NCBI GenBank assembly: GCA_029252405.1
Contig: JAQXBM010000027.1
Span: forward strand, 1-64,000
From: Crocinitomicaceae bacterium
Lineage (GTDB): Bacteria > Bacteroidota > Bacteroidia > Flavobacteriales_D > Crocinitomicaceae
DNA: 64,000 nt
Direction: 5' to 3'
Made by a program: the position numbers and the translations under genes. Below the pieces are notes generated by a model. It was not told the origin of the DNA. It saw only the letters and a program-made list of their open reading frames with translations, and did no database searches. This document shows, one piece after another, positions 1 through 9,805 of the stretch. Within the stretch, counting starts at the first letter, position 1. Each line of letters opens with the position of its first letter.

Positions 1-3000
1 ATCAATGCAGGTACAGGGACAATTGATGTTTCGACATCAACACCTGGATCGTACACGGTAACATATACAACTACTGGATCATGTCCAAACAGTTCAAATG
101 TTAGTGTAACGATTAATGCCCTTGACGATGCTTCGTTTAGTTACTCAGCATCCTCTTACTGTTCAGCAGATGCTGATCCAACCCCAACCATTACTGGTTT
201 AGGTGGAGGATCATTCTCATCGACAGCAGGTTTATCAATTAACGCAGGTACAGGTGCAATAGATTTATCGGCAAGTACACCAGGAACATACACAGTTACG
301 TATACAACTACTGGAGCTTGTCCAAATAGTTCAAACGTTAGTGTAACTGTTACAGCATTAGACGATGCTTCATTCAGCTATTCAGCTTCAGCATACTGTT
401 CAAATGAAACGGATCCAACACCTACGATTACAGGTGTAGCTGGAGGAACATTCTCAAGTACAGCAGGATTAACACTCAATACTGCGACAGGAGAAATTGA
501 CTTATCAACTTCAACACTTGGAACGTACACAGTGACTTACACTACTGTAGGATCTTGTGCTAACAGTTCAGTGCAAAATGTTACAATAAATGCACAGCCA
601 TCTGCACCAACACCAGTTACGCCAATTACAGTTTGTCCTGGAGACGATGTGATTCTTTCGGCAACAGGTTCTGGAACAGGAAGCATTGTATTCTACGACA
701 ATACAATGACGCAACTCGCTTCTGTAGCTATGCCGCCGGCGACAGCGACTTATAACGATGGGGCTTTAGCAAATGGTACTTATACTTACTCGGTAGCGGA
801 AGACAACGGAGCTTGTGAGTCTGCACCAGTTGCGATTAGCGTATTGGTTGGAGATGCAACAAATCCAATTGCAGTTTGCCAGGATATTAATCTTTACCTA
901 GACGGTGCTGGTACAGCTTCAATTGTTGCTGCTGACATCGATGGAGGTTCTTCAGACAACTGCGGAACTGTTACATTGGCTGCGTCGCAATCATCATTTG
1001 ATTGTACAGATATTGGTGGTTCAGCTGCTGGAATATTGATTATTACTGGTGCATATGACGGTCCTTTAACAGGAGGAACTCCAAAAGGAGTTGAGTTGTA
1101 CGTAGCAAACGATATTGCCGATCTTTCTCAATACGGATTGGGATCAGCAAATAATGGTGGAGGAACGGACGGTGAGGAATTCACTTTCCCTGCTGTAAGT
1201 GCAACAGCTGGAACATACATTTATGTTTCTTCTGAAGCAACTCAGTTTACAAATTTCTTCGGGTTTGCTCCTGATTACACTACTTCTTCAATGGGAATCA
1301 ATGGTGATGATGCCGTTGAGTTATTCCACATGGGAAGTGTAATTGATGTCTTTGGTGACATTAATTTAGATGGATCTGGTCAACCATGGGATTACCTTGA
1401 TGGATGGGCATCTAGAAATAACGGAACAGGACCTGATGGTACAACGTTCACTCTAGGTAATTGGTCATTCTCAGGTATTAACGTGTATGATGGTCAAACA
1501 ACAAACGCGACGTCACCAACGCCAATGCCAATTGGAACATTTACACCTGCTTCAAGTGGATCTACAGCGGTTACCTTAACGGTTACTGATGGTTCAGGAA
1601 ACATGGCAACATGTACAGCAAATGTTACTGTATTGGATACAGTTTCACCTACTATTTCTTGCCCAATTGATCAGACTGTATCACTTGACGCATCATGTCA
1701 ATTCACGCTTATTGATTACACATCATTGGCAACAGCCTCTGATAACTGTGGAATGAGTTCATTAACACAATCACCTGCTGCAGGAACAGTAATTACAGCT
1801 GATCAAGTTGTAACCTTAACTGCGACAGACGTGAATGGAAATACATCTACATGTACATTCAACGTAATAGTATCTGATGTTACGCCTCCAACAGCAGTTT
1901 GTCAGAACATCAATGTATTCCTTGATGGAGCAGGAAACGCTACAATTGTAGCTGCAGACGTTGATGGTGGTTCTTCAGACAATTGTGGGGCGGTTACATT
2001 TAGTGCAACACCAACGGCCTTTACATGTGCGAATGTTGGAGCAAACACTGTAACCCTTACTGTTACGGATGGAAACTTCAACACAGCGACTTGTACAGCA
2101 ACTGTAACAGTAGTAGACACGATTTCTCCAGTTTTAACATGTCCAGGAGACCAAACGGAAACAGCAAGCCCAATATGTGACTTAATCCTACCAGACTATA
2201 CTGCGTTAGGATCTGCTACAGACAACTGTGCAGGTTCATCTAATATTACTCAGTCTCCAGCAGCTGGAACATTAATTACGGGTAACACGACGATTACCTT
2301 AACCGCAGACGATGGAAATGGAAACACTACAACATGTACATTCCAAGTTATTCTGGATGTATCTGGATGTGCTGGAACGGAATGTTCTAACGCAATCGTT
2401 GTTGGACCGCATGATCCATGTGGTGAAACATCTGTTCTCTCAGGAAGTACAGTGGGTGGAACACCATCAACTGAATCATTCTGTGGAACGAGCTTAGGAT
2501 CTGGCGGTGCTAACTGGTACACATTTACTGGAGACGGTGCTAATTGGACAGCCTCAACAGTAAGTGGTGGAACAAACTACGATACGAAGATCTGGGTATA
2601 CGAAGGAACTTGTGGTTCTTTACTCTGTGTGACTGGAAACGATGACTTCTCTGGAGTTCAATCGCAAGTGTCATTCTTAACTACACTTGGTACAACTTAC
2701 TATGTAGTTGTTGGTGGGTTCTCAGCAAATGAAGGAAACTACGACTTAACATTGACGAACGTGGAAGTTATTCCACCGACATTGTCATGTCCTGGTGACC
2801 AAACAGAATCAGTGAGTCCTACTTGTGATTTCACACTACCAGATTATACTGGACTTGCAACAGCTACAGATAACTGTGATCCGAACCCAGTGGTGACGCA
2901 ATCACCAGCTGCAGGAACGGTAATCACGGCTGATCAATTAATTACAATAACAGCGCAAGATGCTGACGGGAACACTTCTACATGTACGTTCAATGTTATT

Positions 3001-4404
3001 TTAACAGGCGCCGTTCCTCCAGTAGCAGTTTGTCAAGATGTAACACTATTCTTGGATGCTTCAGGAAACGCTTCGATCGTTGCGGCTGATATCGATGGTG
3101 GTTCTTCTTCAACGTGTGGAACACCAACATTGAGTGCTTCAACTACATCGTTTACATGTGCTGACATCGGAACTAACACGGTTACCTTGACGGTTACTGA
3201 TGCATTAGGAAATACGGATGATTGTATCGCTACAGTTACTGTCTCGGATTCAACTTCACCAACACCTGATGCGGCATCTTTGGCTGATATAATCGAAGGA
3301 TGTGCTGTAACAGTATTGGTTGATCCTTCTGGGTCAGACAACTGTGGAACGGTAACGGTAACGAACGATGCAACGCTTCCAATCTCAACTCAAGGAATTA
3401 CATTAGTTACTTGGACTTACGATGACGGAAACGGAAACACAACTACACAGACACAGAACGTTGTGATTAACGATGTTTCTTCTCCATTGCCGACGGCAGC
3501 TCCGCTTCCAGATGTAACGGGAGAATGTTCAGTAGATGTTATGCCAACAGCGCCAACAGCAGTTGATGCTTGTGCAGGAACGATTACAGGTGTTGAGACT
3601 TCGGGAACTACTTTCCCAGTTACAGCGCAAGGAACAACAATCCTTGTTTGGGAATTTGATGACGGAAACGGAAACATTGCTACGCAGACACAGAATATCG
3701 TTGTGAATGATGTTACAGGACCAGCACCGGATTCGCCAACTTTGGCTGATCTTACTGGAGACTGTTCAATTGATGCTCCAACGGCACCAACTGCAACGGA
3801 CAACTGTACTGGAACAATCACTGGTACAACAACGACTACCTTCCCAATCACTGCGATTGGAACGACAACAATCGTTTGGGAGTTCGCTGATGGTAATGGT
3901 AATGTTACAACGCAAACGCAAGATGCGATCAACTCTGGAATAGACGCTTCAGCTGCGCTGGAGGCAGACGGTGTTACAATCACTGCGAACACTGCAGGAG
4001 CGACATACGCATGGGTTAACTGTGATTTCAACACGACTATCTCAGGTGAAACTGGTCAAAGCTTCACTCCATCAGCAAATGGTAACTACGCAGTTATCGT
4101 AACGGTTGGAGCTTGTTCAGATACTTCAGCTTGTGAGAATATCACATCTGTTGGAATCGACGCATTAGCAATTGATCAATTGTCAGTGTACCCGAACCCA
4201 TCAGAAAGTGGTTTCTTCACTGTGAGCTACGATGGAAATATTGAAGCTATTGAGGTTGTGGATATGTTAGGAAGAGAAATTGTTCTTCCAACGGATCTTA
4301 CAACTGGATTGGTAGACGGATCAGAATTGGCTTACGGTCGATACATGGTTCGAGTAACTACTGAAAATTCAGTGTTAACTACTGAGATTGTTATCGCACG
4401 ATAA
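1..4404 (+). CDS. Giant secreted HYR-repeat adhesin with T9SS sorting domain (5' end outside window)
   Basis: The reading frame is open from base 1 without a stop, so this is the C-terminal ~1467 residues of a larger protein; the first in-frame ATG at 532 lies inside a repeat and is not the start. It begins with a 79-residue module (DDASFSYSAS..., nt 121 and 358), then HYR/Ig-like blocks with the recurring words VAADIDGGSSDNCG and TVTLTVTDG. A lamin-tail-like domain (about nt 1027-1548) and a PPC-like beta domain (about nt 2352-2760) are inserted between them. The last ~75 residues (VYPNPSESGFFTVSYDG to the end) are a type A T9SS C-terminal sorting domain. Many Asp and paired Cys suggest Ca2+-stabilised, disulfide-bonded extracellular domains. 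A role in adhesion or matrix is inferred; the ligand is unknown. Confidence 0.9.
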   Translation: MNAGTGTIDVSTSTPGSYTVTYTTTGSCPNSSNVSVTINALDDASFSYSASSYCSADADPTPTITGLGGGSFSSTAGLSINAGTGAIDLSASTPGTYTVTYTTTGACPNSSNVSVTVTALDDASFSYSASAYCSNETDPTPTITGVAGGTFSSTAGLTLNTATGEIDLSTSTLGTYTVTYTTVGSCANSSVQNVTINAQPSAPTPVTPITVCPGDDVILSATGSGTGSIVFYDNTMTQLASVAMPPATATYNDGALANGTYTYSVAEDNGACESAPVAISVLVGDATNPIAVCQDINLYLDGAGTASIVAADIDGGSSDNCGTVTLAASQSSFDCTDIGGSAAGILIITGAYDGPLTGGTPKGVELYVANDIADLSQYGLGSANNGGGTDGEEFTFPAVSATAGTYIYVSSEATQFTNFFGFAPDYTTSSMGINGDDAVELFHMGSVIDVFGDINLDGSGQPWDYLDGWASRNNGTGPDGTTFTLGNWSFSGINVYDGQTTNATSPTPMPIGTFTPASSGSTAVTLTVTDGSGNMATCTANVTVLDTVSPTISCPIDQTVSLDASCQFTLIDYTSLATASDNCGMSSLTQSPAAGTVITADQVVTLTATDVNGNTSTCTFNVIVSDVTPPTAVCQNINVFLDGAGNATIVAADVDGGSSDNCGAVTFSATPTAFTCANVGANTVTLTVTDGNFNTATCTATVTVVDTISPVLTCPGDQTETASPICDLILPDYTALGSATDNCAGSSNITQSPAAGTLITGNTTITLTADDGNGNTTTCTFQVILDVSGCAGTECSNAIVVGPHDPCGETSVLSGSTVGGTPSTESFCGTSLGSGGANWYTFTGDGANWTASTVSGGTNYDTKIWVYEGTCGSLLCVTGNDDFSGVQSQVSFLTTLGTTYYVVVGGFSANEGNYDLTLTNVEVIPPTLSCPGDQTESVSPTCDFTLPDYTGLATATDNCDPNPVVTQSPAAGTVITADQLITITAQDADGNTSTCTFNVILTGAVPPVAVCQDVTLFLDASGNASIVAADIDGGSSSTCGTPTLSASTTSFTCADIGTNTVTLTVTDALGNTDDCIATVTVSDSTSPTPDAASLADIIEGCAVTVLVDPSGSDNCGTVTVTNDATLPISTQGITLVTWTYDDGNGNTTTQTQNVVINDVSSPLPTAAPLPDVTGECSVDVMPTAPTAVDACAGTITGVETSGTTFPVTAQGTTILVWEFDDGNGNIATQTQNIVVNDVTGPAPDSPTLADLTGDCSIDAPTAPTATDNCTGTITGTTTTTFPITAIGTTTIVWEFADGNGNVTTQTQDAINSGIDASAALEADGVTITANTAGATYAWVNCDFNTTISGETGQSFTPSANGNYAVIVTVGACSDTSACENITSVGIDALAIDQLSVYPNPSESGFFTVSYDGNIEAIEVVDMLGREIVLPTDLTTGLVDGSELAYGRYMVRVTTENSVLTTEIVIAR
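121..594 (+). repeat. Tandem 237-bp coding repeats in the adhesin
   Basis: The 79-codon module beginning LDDASFSYSAS recurs at nt 121 and 358, and the window's first 120 bases are the end of a preceding copy (INAGTG.IDVSTSTPGSYTV matches INAGTGAIDLSASTPGTYTV). Copies differ mostly by synonymous or conservative changes. The array extends beyond the left edge, so its copy number is unknown. Confidence 0.85.
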
Positions 4405-4425
4405 TAGATATCTATGAAAATAGGG

Positions 4426-4460
4426 AAGAGGTCATTCGGAAGGATGACCTCTTTTCATTT
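4426..4460 (+). terminator. Rho-independent-like terminator after the adhesin
   Basis: A 10-bp perfect stem, AAGAGGTCAT (4426-4435) with ATGACCTCTT (4444-4453), closes an 8-nt loop and runs into TTTTC. It lies 22 bases after the adhesin stop codon. Confidence 0.8.
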
Positions 4461-4504
4461 GTGAAAGTTCCATTTAACTGAAACCGAATTGAATTCTATG
4501 CGTA

Positions 4505-5308
4505 ATGGTATACATGCGTGAGAAGCTTCACAATGTAATTTTCGGGACAACATCAAAGTCAGGTCGTAATTTTGACCTTATATTATTGGTGCTCATTCTG
4601 CTTTCTGTACTTATCGTAATGATAGAGAGTGTGAAGGTTTGGGGGGAAGAATACCCACTTTTCTTCTACTACGCAGAATGGGGATTTACGATCTTTTTCA
4701 CGGTTGAATATGTCCTAAGAATATCGGTTTCTCATAAACCCTTGAAATATATTGTTAGTTCATGGGGAATCATAGACCTGCTCTCCATTCTACCGACGTA
4801 TTTAGCGCCGTTTATTAGTGGATATGCATCTTTACGTGCAATTCGGGCGTTGAGGCTTTTAAGGGTGTTTAGAATCCTTAAATTGAATCGATTTACTTCA
4901 GAGTCTCAAGCCTTATTCCATTCTTTGCGGGCATCCTACTACAAAATAATGGTGTTCTTCTTTTTCGTGTTCATGATTATGATCCTTACGGGGACGTTGA
5001 TGTATGTGATTGAAGGAGGTGAACACGGTTTTGATAGTATTCCTGATAGTATTTATTGGGCAATTGTTACGACTACCACAGTTGGATATGGAGATGTGGT
5101 TCCTACAACGGAAGTCGGTAAGATGTTGGCTTCGCTAATGATGATCACGGGTTATGTAATTATCGCTGTTCCCACGGGCTTGATAACCGTCGGTATGGCT
5201 CGATACAAAGATGATGGCAAAAAGGACAACTTGTGCGAGTTCTGTGAGCATGACAACCCGTTTGGGTCAGTTTACTGCAACCAATGCGGTCATGAGATGA
5301 TCAATTGA
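4505..5308 (+). CDS. Voltage-gated K+ channel with C-terminal zinc ribbon
   Basis: A 267-aa six-helix ion channel of the Kv type in the inner membrane. S1-S3 occupy about residues 24-105. S4 carries regularly spaced arginines (RAIRALRLLRVFRILKLNR), the voltage-sensor pattern. S5 is followed by the pore helix and the selectivity filter TTVGYGD, then S6. After S6 there is a short cytoplasmic tail ending in a CX2C-X11-CX2C zinc ribbon (CEFCEHDNPFGSVYCNQCG). ATG 4505 or the ATG nine bases further in (4514) could be the start. The channel assignment is firm; the role of the ribbon (assembly or sensing) is not known. The next gene follows after 80 bases on the same strand. Confidence 0.92.
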   Translation: MVYMREKLHNVIFGTTSKSGRNFDLILLVLILLSVLIVMIESVKVWGEEYPLFFYYAEWGFTIFFTVEYVLRISVSHKPLKYIVSSWGIIDLLSILPTYLAPFISGYASLRAIRALRLLRVFRILKLNRFTSESQALFHSLRASYYKIMVFFFFVFMIMILTGTLMYVIEGGEHGFDSIPDSIYWAIVTTTTVGYGDVVPTTEVGKMLASLMMITGYVIIAVPTGLITVGMARYKDDGKKDNLCEFCEHDNPFGSVYCNQCGHEMIN

Positions 5309-5388
5309 TCCATGATTTTCTTTTTTGGTGTGTTAATCAACATCCAATAACATGTAACCTCTTTCAATTTCTTCCTTATTTTGGTGAT

Positions 5389-5943
5389 ATGAAACGCTTT
5401 GTATTTCTTTTCGTTGTTTTCATGCCCTTGATTGGGTATTCGCAGATCGAGAAGCGATACTTAGATTCGTTGGATTCTGTTCCTCATCGTCCAATGGTAA
5501 ATAACCCTGTAGTGAACTTGCGTTATTCGCTTGGTGTATTCCCAGAAATTCAAATGATCAATAGTCCTGTAATTGGAGTAAGTGTGTCCTATGCCCGCCT
5601 GTTAGATGTTGAATGGTCTGCATTTGGAAGAGGAGTCAATCTCTGTTTTGAATTCGATCCACTTGAAAAGTTTTACGGGCCTAAGCTCACCGTTTGGAGT
5701 GCTATGTTTGCTTTGATTGTAGGAGGAAACCTCAGCATGAGCGCCATGTACTATTTTCAGGATAGCAGAAGTGGTTTGTATCTGCGACCTGAAATTGGAA
5801 TCGGAATTCCATGCATTCACTTGAAATACGGATACGGTTTTCGAGTTGTTGGAGATGAGATGACTGGAATTCAACGACACTCTCTCTCCTTGGGAGCGCA
5901 CATTCCAATCTTCAAGTATGATAAAAGAGCCAAAAAACCCTGA
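5389..5943 (+). CDS. Unknown outer-membrane-like protein with signal peptide
   Basis: A 184-aa protein of unrecognised family. The frame is open upstream to a TTG at 5305, but the ATG at 5389 starts a clean signal peptide (MKRFVFLFVVFMPLIGYSQ) with a signal peptidase I-like site after YSQ, so I chose it. The rest alternates short polar and aromatic/glycine-rich stretches (for example GLYLRPEIGIGIP, LKYGYGF), as in small outer-membrane beta-barrels. The stop codon lies in the left arm of a terminator hairpin. No function can be assigned. Confidence 0.6.
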   Translation: MKRFVFLFVVFMPLIGYSQIEKRYLDSLDSVPHRPMVNNPVVNLRYSLGVFPEIQMINSPVIGVSVSYARLLDVEWSAFGRGVNLCFEFDPLEKFYGPKLTVWSAMFALIVGGNLSMSAMYYFQDSRSGLYLRPEIGIGIPCIHLKYGYGFRVVGDEMTGIQRHSLSLGAHIPIFKYDKRAKKP

Positions 5944-5964
5944 CACTCTTACGAACATCAGGGT
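5931..5964. terminator. Hairpin between convergent genes, T-tract on the minus strand
   Basis: ACCCTGA (5937-5943) pairs with TCAGGGT (5958-5964). Read on the minus strand the stem is followed by GGTTTTTTGG, so it works best as a second terminator for groEL. On the plus strand it contains the TGA stop of the small envelope protein. Confidence 0.6.
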
Positions 5965-6009
5965 CTATATATAGTCGTTCTAGCTATCCGATCGAGTCGG
6001 GAAGATAGA

Positions 6010-6044
6010 AACGGAAAAAGGACCGAACAAGAGCTCAGTCCTTT
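6010..6044 (-). terminator. groEL terminator
   Basis: On the minus strand AAAGGAC (6044-6038) pairs with GTCCTTT (6023-6017) and runs into a T-tract (TTTTTCC). It lies 15 bases past the groEL stop codon. Confidence 0.75.
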
Positions 6045-6058
6045 ATGCTCTTTGATGA

Positions 6059-7702
<1,644 letters not shown>

Positions 7703-7766
7703 CTAGTCTATTAATGTTAGTTTTTTGTCTTCAACATACGCCGAGCGTCCTTGAAGTTTAATCTGT

Positions 7767-8042
7767 TTATAAAATCCCGTAAATATCTGCTTCACGCATG
7801 ATCATATACGTTGTTCCGTCTAATTTGATTTCCGTTCCAGAATACTGTCCGAAAAGTACTTCGTCTCCGACTTTTACCGTCATTGGCTCGTCTGGTTTTC
7901 CAGCCCCTGCAGCGACGATTTTTCCTTTAAGAGGTTTCTCCTTCGCTGAGTCAGGAATGATGATTCCGCTCGCTGTTTTTTGTTCAGCTGCAGCAGGCTC
8001 AATCAAAACTCTGTCTGCTAATGGTTTGAATGAAGTTGACAT
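7767..8042 (-). CDS. groES: Co-chaperonin GroES (Hsp10)
   Basis: A 91-aa GroES of normal length. It has the N-terminal strand [12 protein letters not shown], a mobile loop around residues 17-32 ([16 protein letters not shown]), and the conserved [19 protein letters not shown]. It forms the heptameric lid of the GroEL chamber. It is first in the groESL operon. About 45 bases upstream is a sigma-54-like promoter, and about 100 bases upstream a long palindrome, so transcription is likely controlled separately from the secG operon before it. Confidence 0.98.
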   Translation of the reverse strand: MSTSFKPLADRVLIEPAAAEQKTASGIIIPDSAKEKPLKGKIVAAGAGKPDEPMTVKVGDEVLFGQYSGTEIKLDGTTYMIMREADIYGIL

Positions 8043-8086
8043 ATTTATTAGTTAAATGATTATTAATTTTTGATCAGTTTCCTACT

Positions 8087-8102
8087 GACGAATTTTGTGC
8101 CA
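8087..8102 (-). promoter_or_regulatory. Putative sigma-54 promoter of groESL
   Basis: Minus strand TGGCACAAAATTCGTC: the -24 box TGGCAC is perfect, the -12 box is weaker (TTCGT against consensus TTGCW). Spacing fits a start near 8076 and a leader of about 34 nt. The same TGGCACAAAAT word occurs before the DUF4836 gene at 32850. A sigma-54 activator is encoded 2.3 kb upstream in the adjoining operon. Confidence 0.45.
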
Positions 8103-8141
8103 TCCTTGATTGTCCGACAAACTTTCAGAGTTAAACAAAAA

Positions 8142-8171
8142 AAATGTCAGTATGCTGACATACTGACATTT
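8142..8171. promoter_or_regulatory. Perfect 13-bp-arm palindrome between secG and groES (operator and/or terminator)
   Basis: AAATGTCAGTATG (8142-8154), loop CTGA, then CATACTGACATTT (8159-8171). Read on the minus strand it is followed by eight T, so it is a good terminator for the secG operon. It also lies 40-70 bases upstream of the groES -24 box, where sigma-54 activators bind, and contains CTGACATACTGACA, near-identical to CTGACATTTTGACA in the miaB promoter (13092-13105). Both roles may apply. Confidence 0.6.
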
Positions 8172-8196
8172 CAAAATGTGTTTAAAGAACAAGTGA

Positions 8197-8472
8197 TTAG
8201 TTCACTGGAGCCTCTTCAGTCGGAGCTTCTTCTGGAGCTTCTGGCGCTGATTCACTAAAGCGAATTGTCAATACGATACTTAGAACTGCAACCACTGCTG
8301 CTAATCCCCAAGTCGTCTTGTCGATAAAATCGTTTGTCTTTTGAACACCACCAATTTGTTGTGCTGCACCGAAGTCAGAACTCAATCCACCACCTTTTGG
8401 GTTTTGGATAAATACCACTCCTACCAATAGGATACTTGATACTACAATGATGATTGAAAATAACGTGTCCAT
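8197..8472 (-). CDS. secG: Preprotein translocase subunit SecG
   Basis: A 91-aa inner-membrane subunit of the SecYEG channel. Two hydrophobic helices (about residues 3-23 and 53-71) flank the conserved cytoplasmic loop FIQNPKGGGLSSDFG. The C-terminal tail is acidic and proline-rich (APEAPEEAPTEEAPV), as is common in this phylum. It is the last gene of the miaB-to-secG operon, separated by four bases from the upstream acidic TPR protein; the palindrome at 8142-8171 follows it. Confidence 0.95.
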   Translation of the reverse strand: MDTLFSIIIVVSSILLVGVVFIQNPKGGGLSSDFGAAQQIGGVQKTNDFIDKTTWGLAAVVAVLSIVLTIRFSESAPEAPEEAPTEEAPVN

Positions 8473-8476
8473 TCTA

Positions 8477-9805
8477 TTATGTATTTAATTTTGTCTTTAA
8501 ATCTTCAATTAGGCTTGCAAAGAAACTCTTTTTTTCTGGAATTGTCAACATTAATTGCTCATAAGCTACAATTGCCTTCGGATAATTCCCTTGCATGGCA
8601 TATACTTTTGCCAAAGTTTCACTTACAGGAACCGTTTCTTCGGTCAAACTTTTCTTGGCTTTTTTAGGGGCTGAGAAGAATTCTTGCTTTGGTCGCTCTT
8701 GCTCACCAAATAAGGGGTTTGAAGGATCGAAGTCGGAAAATTCAGGGACTACCTTTGCTGTAACTACTTCCTCTTCAGGCTCAACATAGTTGTCGTTTGC
8801 TTGAAGCCAGCTTGTGAAAGATAAATCTTCTTCTATCTGATCATTATCGGATTCGATTTTTCCTGTTTCTGTCGTTTCTTTCCGATTCTGAGCCTCTTTT
8901 TCCTTCAGTTTGCGCTCTTCTTCAGGGCTTAAACCGTCAAGTTGATAATTGGCGGCATAGATGTGATGCTCGATCGTTTGATCTAATTGATCTTTCACGT
9001 CCGCTTCAACTTCTGGCTCATCTTTGAATGCTTCTTCAACAGAATAAAGTTCTTCCTTTTCAGGCTCTTTTTCTGAGACGATTTCAGTCGTTTCTGATTC
9101 TTCAATTACATCTTCAGTAATCTGTGTTTCCTCAACAACTGGCTCTGATTCGCTTGAATCAACAACCGTTTCTTCAACCTCGGGGACTTCTGAAATAGGT
9201 TCAGTCCAAGCGGATACTGTTTCCTTTATTTCGTTACTCTCTGGTTCAATTTCAGGTTCATCAACCACCAGTTCAGGCTCGTTCGGCACAATTTCCTCTT
9301 TTTCCAACTTGGGAGGGCTGAGCGGAGTCGAGGTCTGGCTTTCTTCAACAATCCGATTGCTATCGGATTCTTCCTCATCTTTGGTTTCAGCTACGGGTGC
9401 AACGACTTCTTTTTCTTCTTCTTGATCTTGAGTTTCTTCGTTTTCCGCCTTACGAGGGCTGAGCGGAGCCGATGCCTGGCTTTCTTCCTCTACCGTTTCT
9501 ATGATCTCCTCAACTATTTCTTCGACTTTTTCTTCCTCAACAACTGTTGCAGGCTCAGCTGAAACTGAATGCGCTGATTCAATCAAATTGAAAAGCTGCG
9601 CACGATCAGTAATTCGAAACGAGTGCTTTTTGAGTTCATCTTCAAAATGAATATCACCAGCCTGTTTGAGTGATTGAAGGTAAAGAATTGAGAATAGCTG
9701 CGTGTACGGATATTTCTCCGCCAATTGTTTCAGATCTTCAGAATCTTGAGCCTTGGTGATCGAAGGATTCTCAATTCGAGACGCTATTTCGTTCACATTC
9801 AACAT
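8477..9805 (-). CDS. Acidic low-complexity protein with C-terminal TPR motif
   Basis: A 442-aa protein of unknown function found between lptE and secG. The ATG at 9805 overlaps the lptE stop by one base (TAATG), supporting it over the upstream TTG. Residues 1-90 are helical, residues ~90-330 are Glu/Val/Ser-rich low complexity, and the C-terminus (ETLAKVYAMQGNYPKAIVAYEQLM) is one TPR-like hairpin. Two similar segments, SQTSTPLSPPKLEKEE and SQASAPLSPRKAENEE, break the acidic stretch and come from a genomic palindromic repeat (see 9308 and 9449). No signal peptide or membrane helix is seen, so it is probably cytoplasmic. Its place in a conserved envelope operon suggests a scaffolding role, but this is inference. 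Confidence 0.8.
   Translation of the reverse strand: MLNVNEIASRIENPSITKAQDSEDLKQLAEKYPYTQLFSILYLQSLKQAGDIHFEDELKKHSFRITDRAQLFNLIESAHSVSAEPATVVEEEKVEEIVEEIIETVEEESQASAPLSPRKAENEETQDQEEEKEVVAPVAETKDEEESDSNRIVEESQTSTPLSPPKLEKEEIVPNEPELVVDEPEIEPESNEIKETVSAWTEPISEVPEVEETVVDSSESEPVVEETQITEDVIEESETTEIVSEKEPEKEELYSVEEAFKDEPEVEADVKDQLDQTIEHHIYAANYQLDGLSPEEERKLKEKEAQNRKETTETGKIESDNDQIEEDLSFTSWLQANDNYVEPEEEVVTAKVVPEFSDFDPSNPLFGEQERPKQEFFSAPKKAKKSLTEETVPVSETLAKVYAMQGNYPKAIVAYEQLMLTIPEKKSFFASLIEDLKTKLNT
9308..9346. repeat. REP-like palindromic repeat inside coding sequence, copy A
   Basis: Contains GGGAGGGCTGAGCGGAGTCG, of the same family as the intergenic inverted repeat at 24797-24870: the minus-strand word CTCAGCCCTCCCAAG is identical in both. 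It encodes SQTSTPLSPPKL in frame. Confidence 0.7.
9449..9487. repeat. REP-like palindromic repeat inside coding sequence, copy B
   Basis: Contains GAGGGCTGAGCGGAGCCGAT followed by the same CTGGCTTTCTTC flank as copy A. It encodes SQASAPLSPRK in frame. Confidence 0.7.

Noticed and set aside
3417-4034. 205-codon minus-strand ORF inside the adhesin
   Set aside because: Antisense shadow of the Thr/Val-rich repeats (minus strand gives VVTLPLPSS-like low complexity); the plus frame is continuous and has clear domains.
5305-5388. Longer start for the small envelope protein (TTG 5305)
   Set aside because: Adds 28 residues before a good signal peptide at ATG 5389 and overlaps the channel gene.
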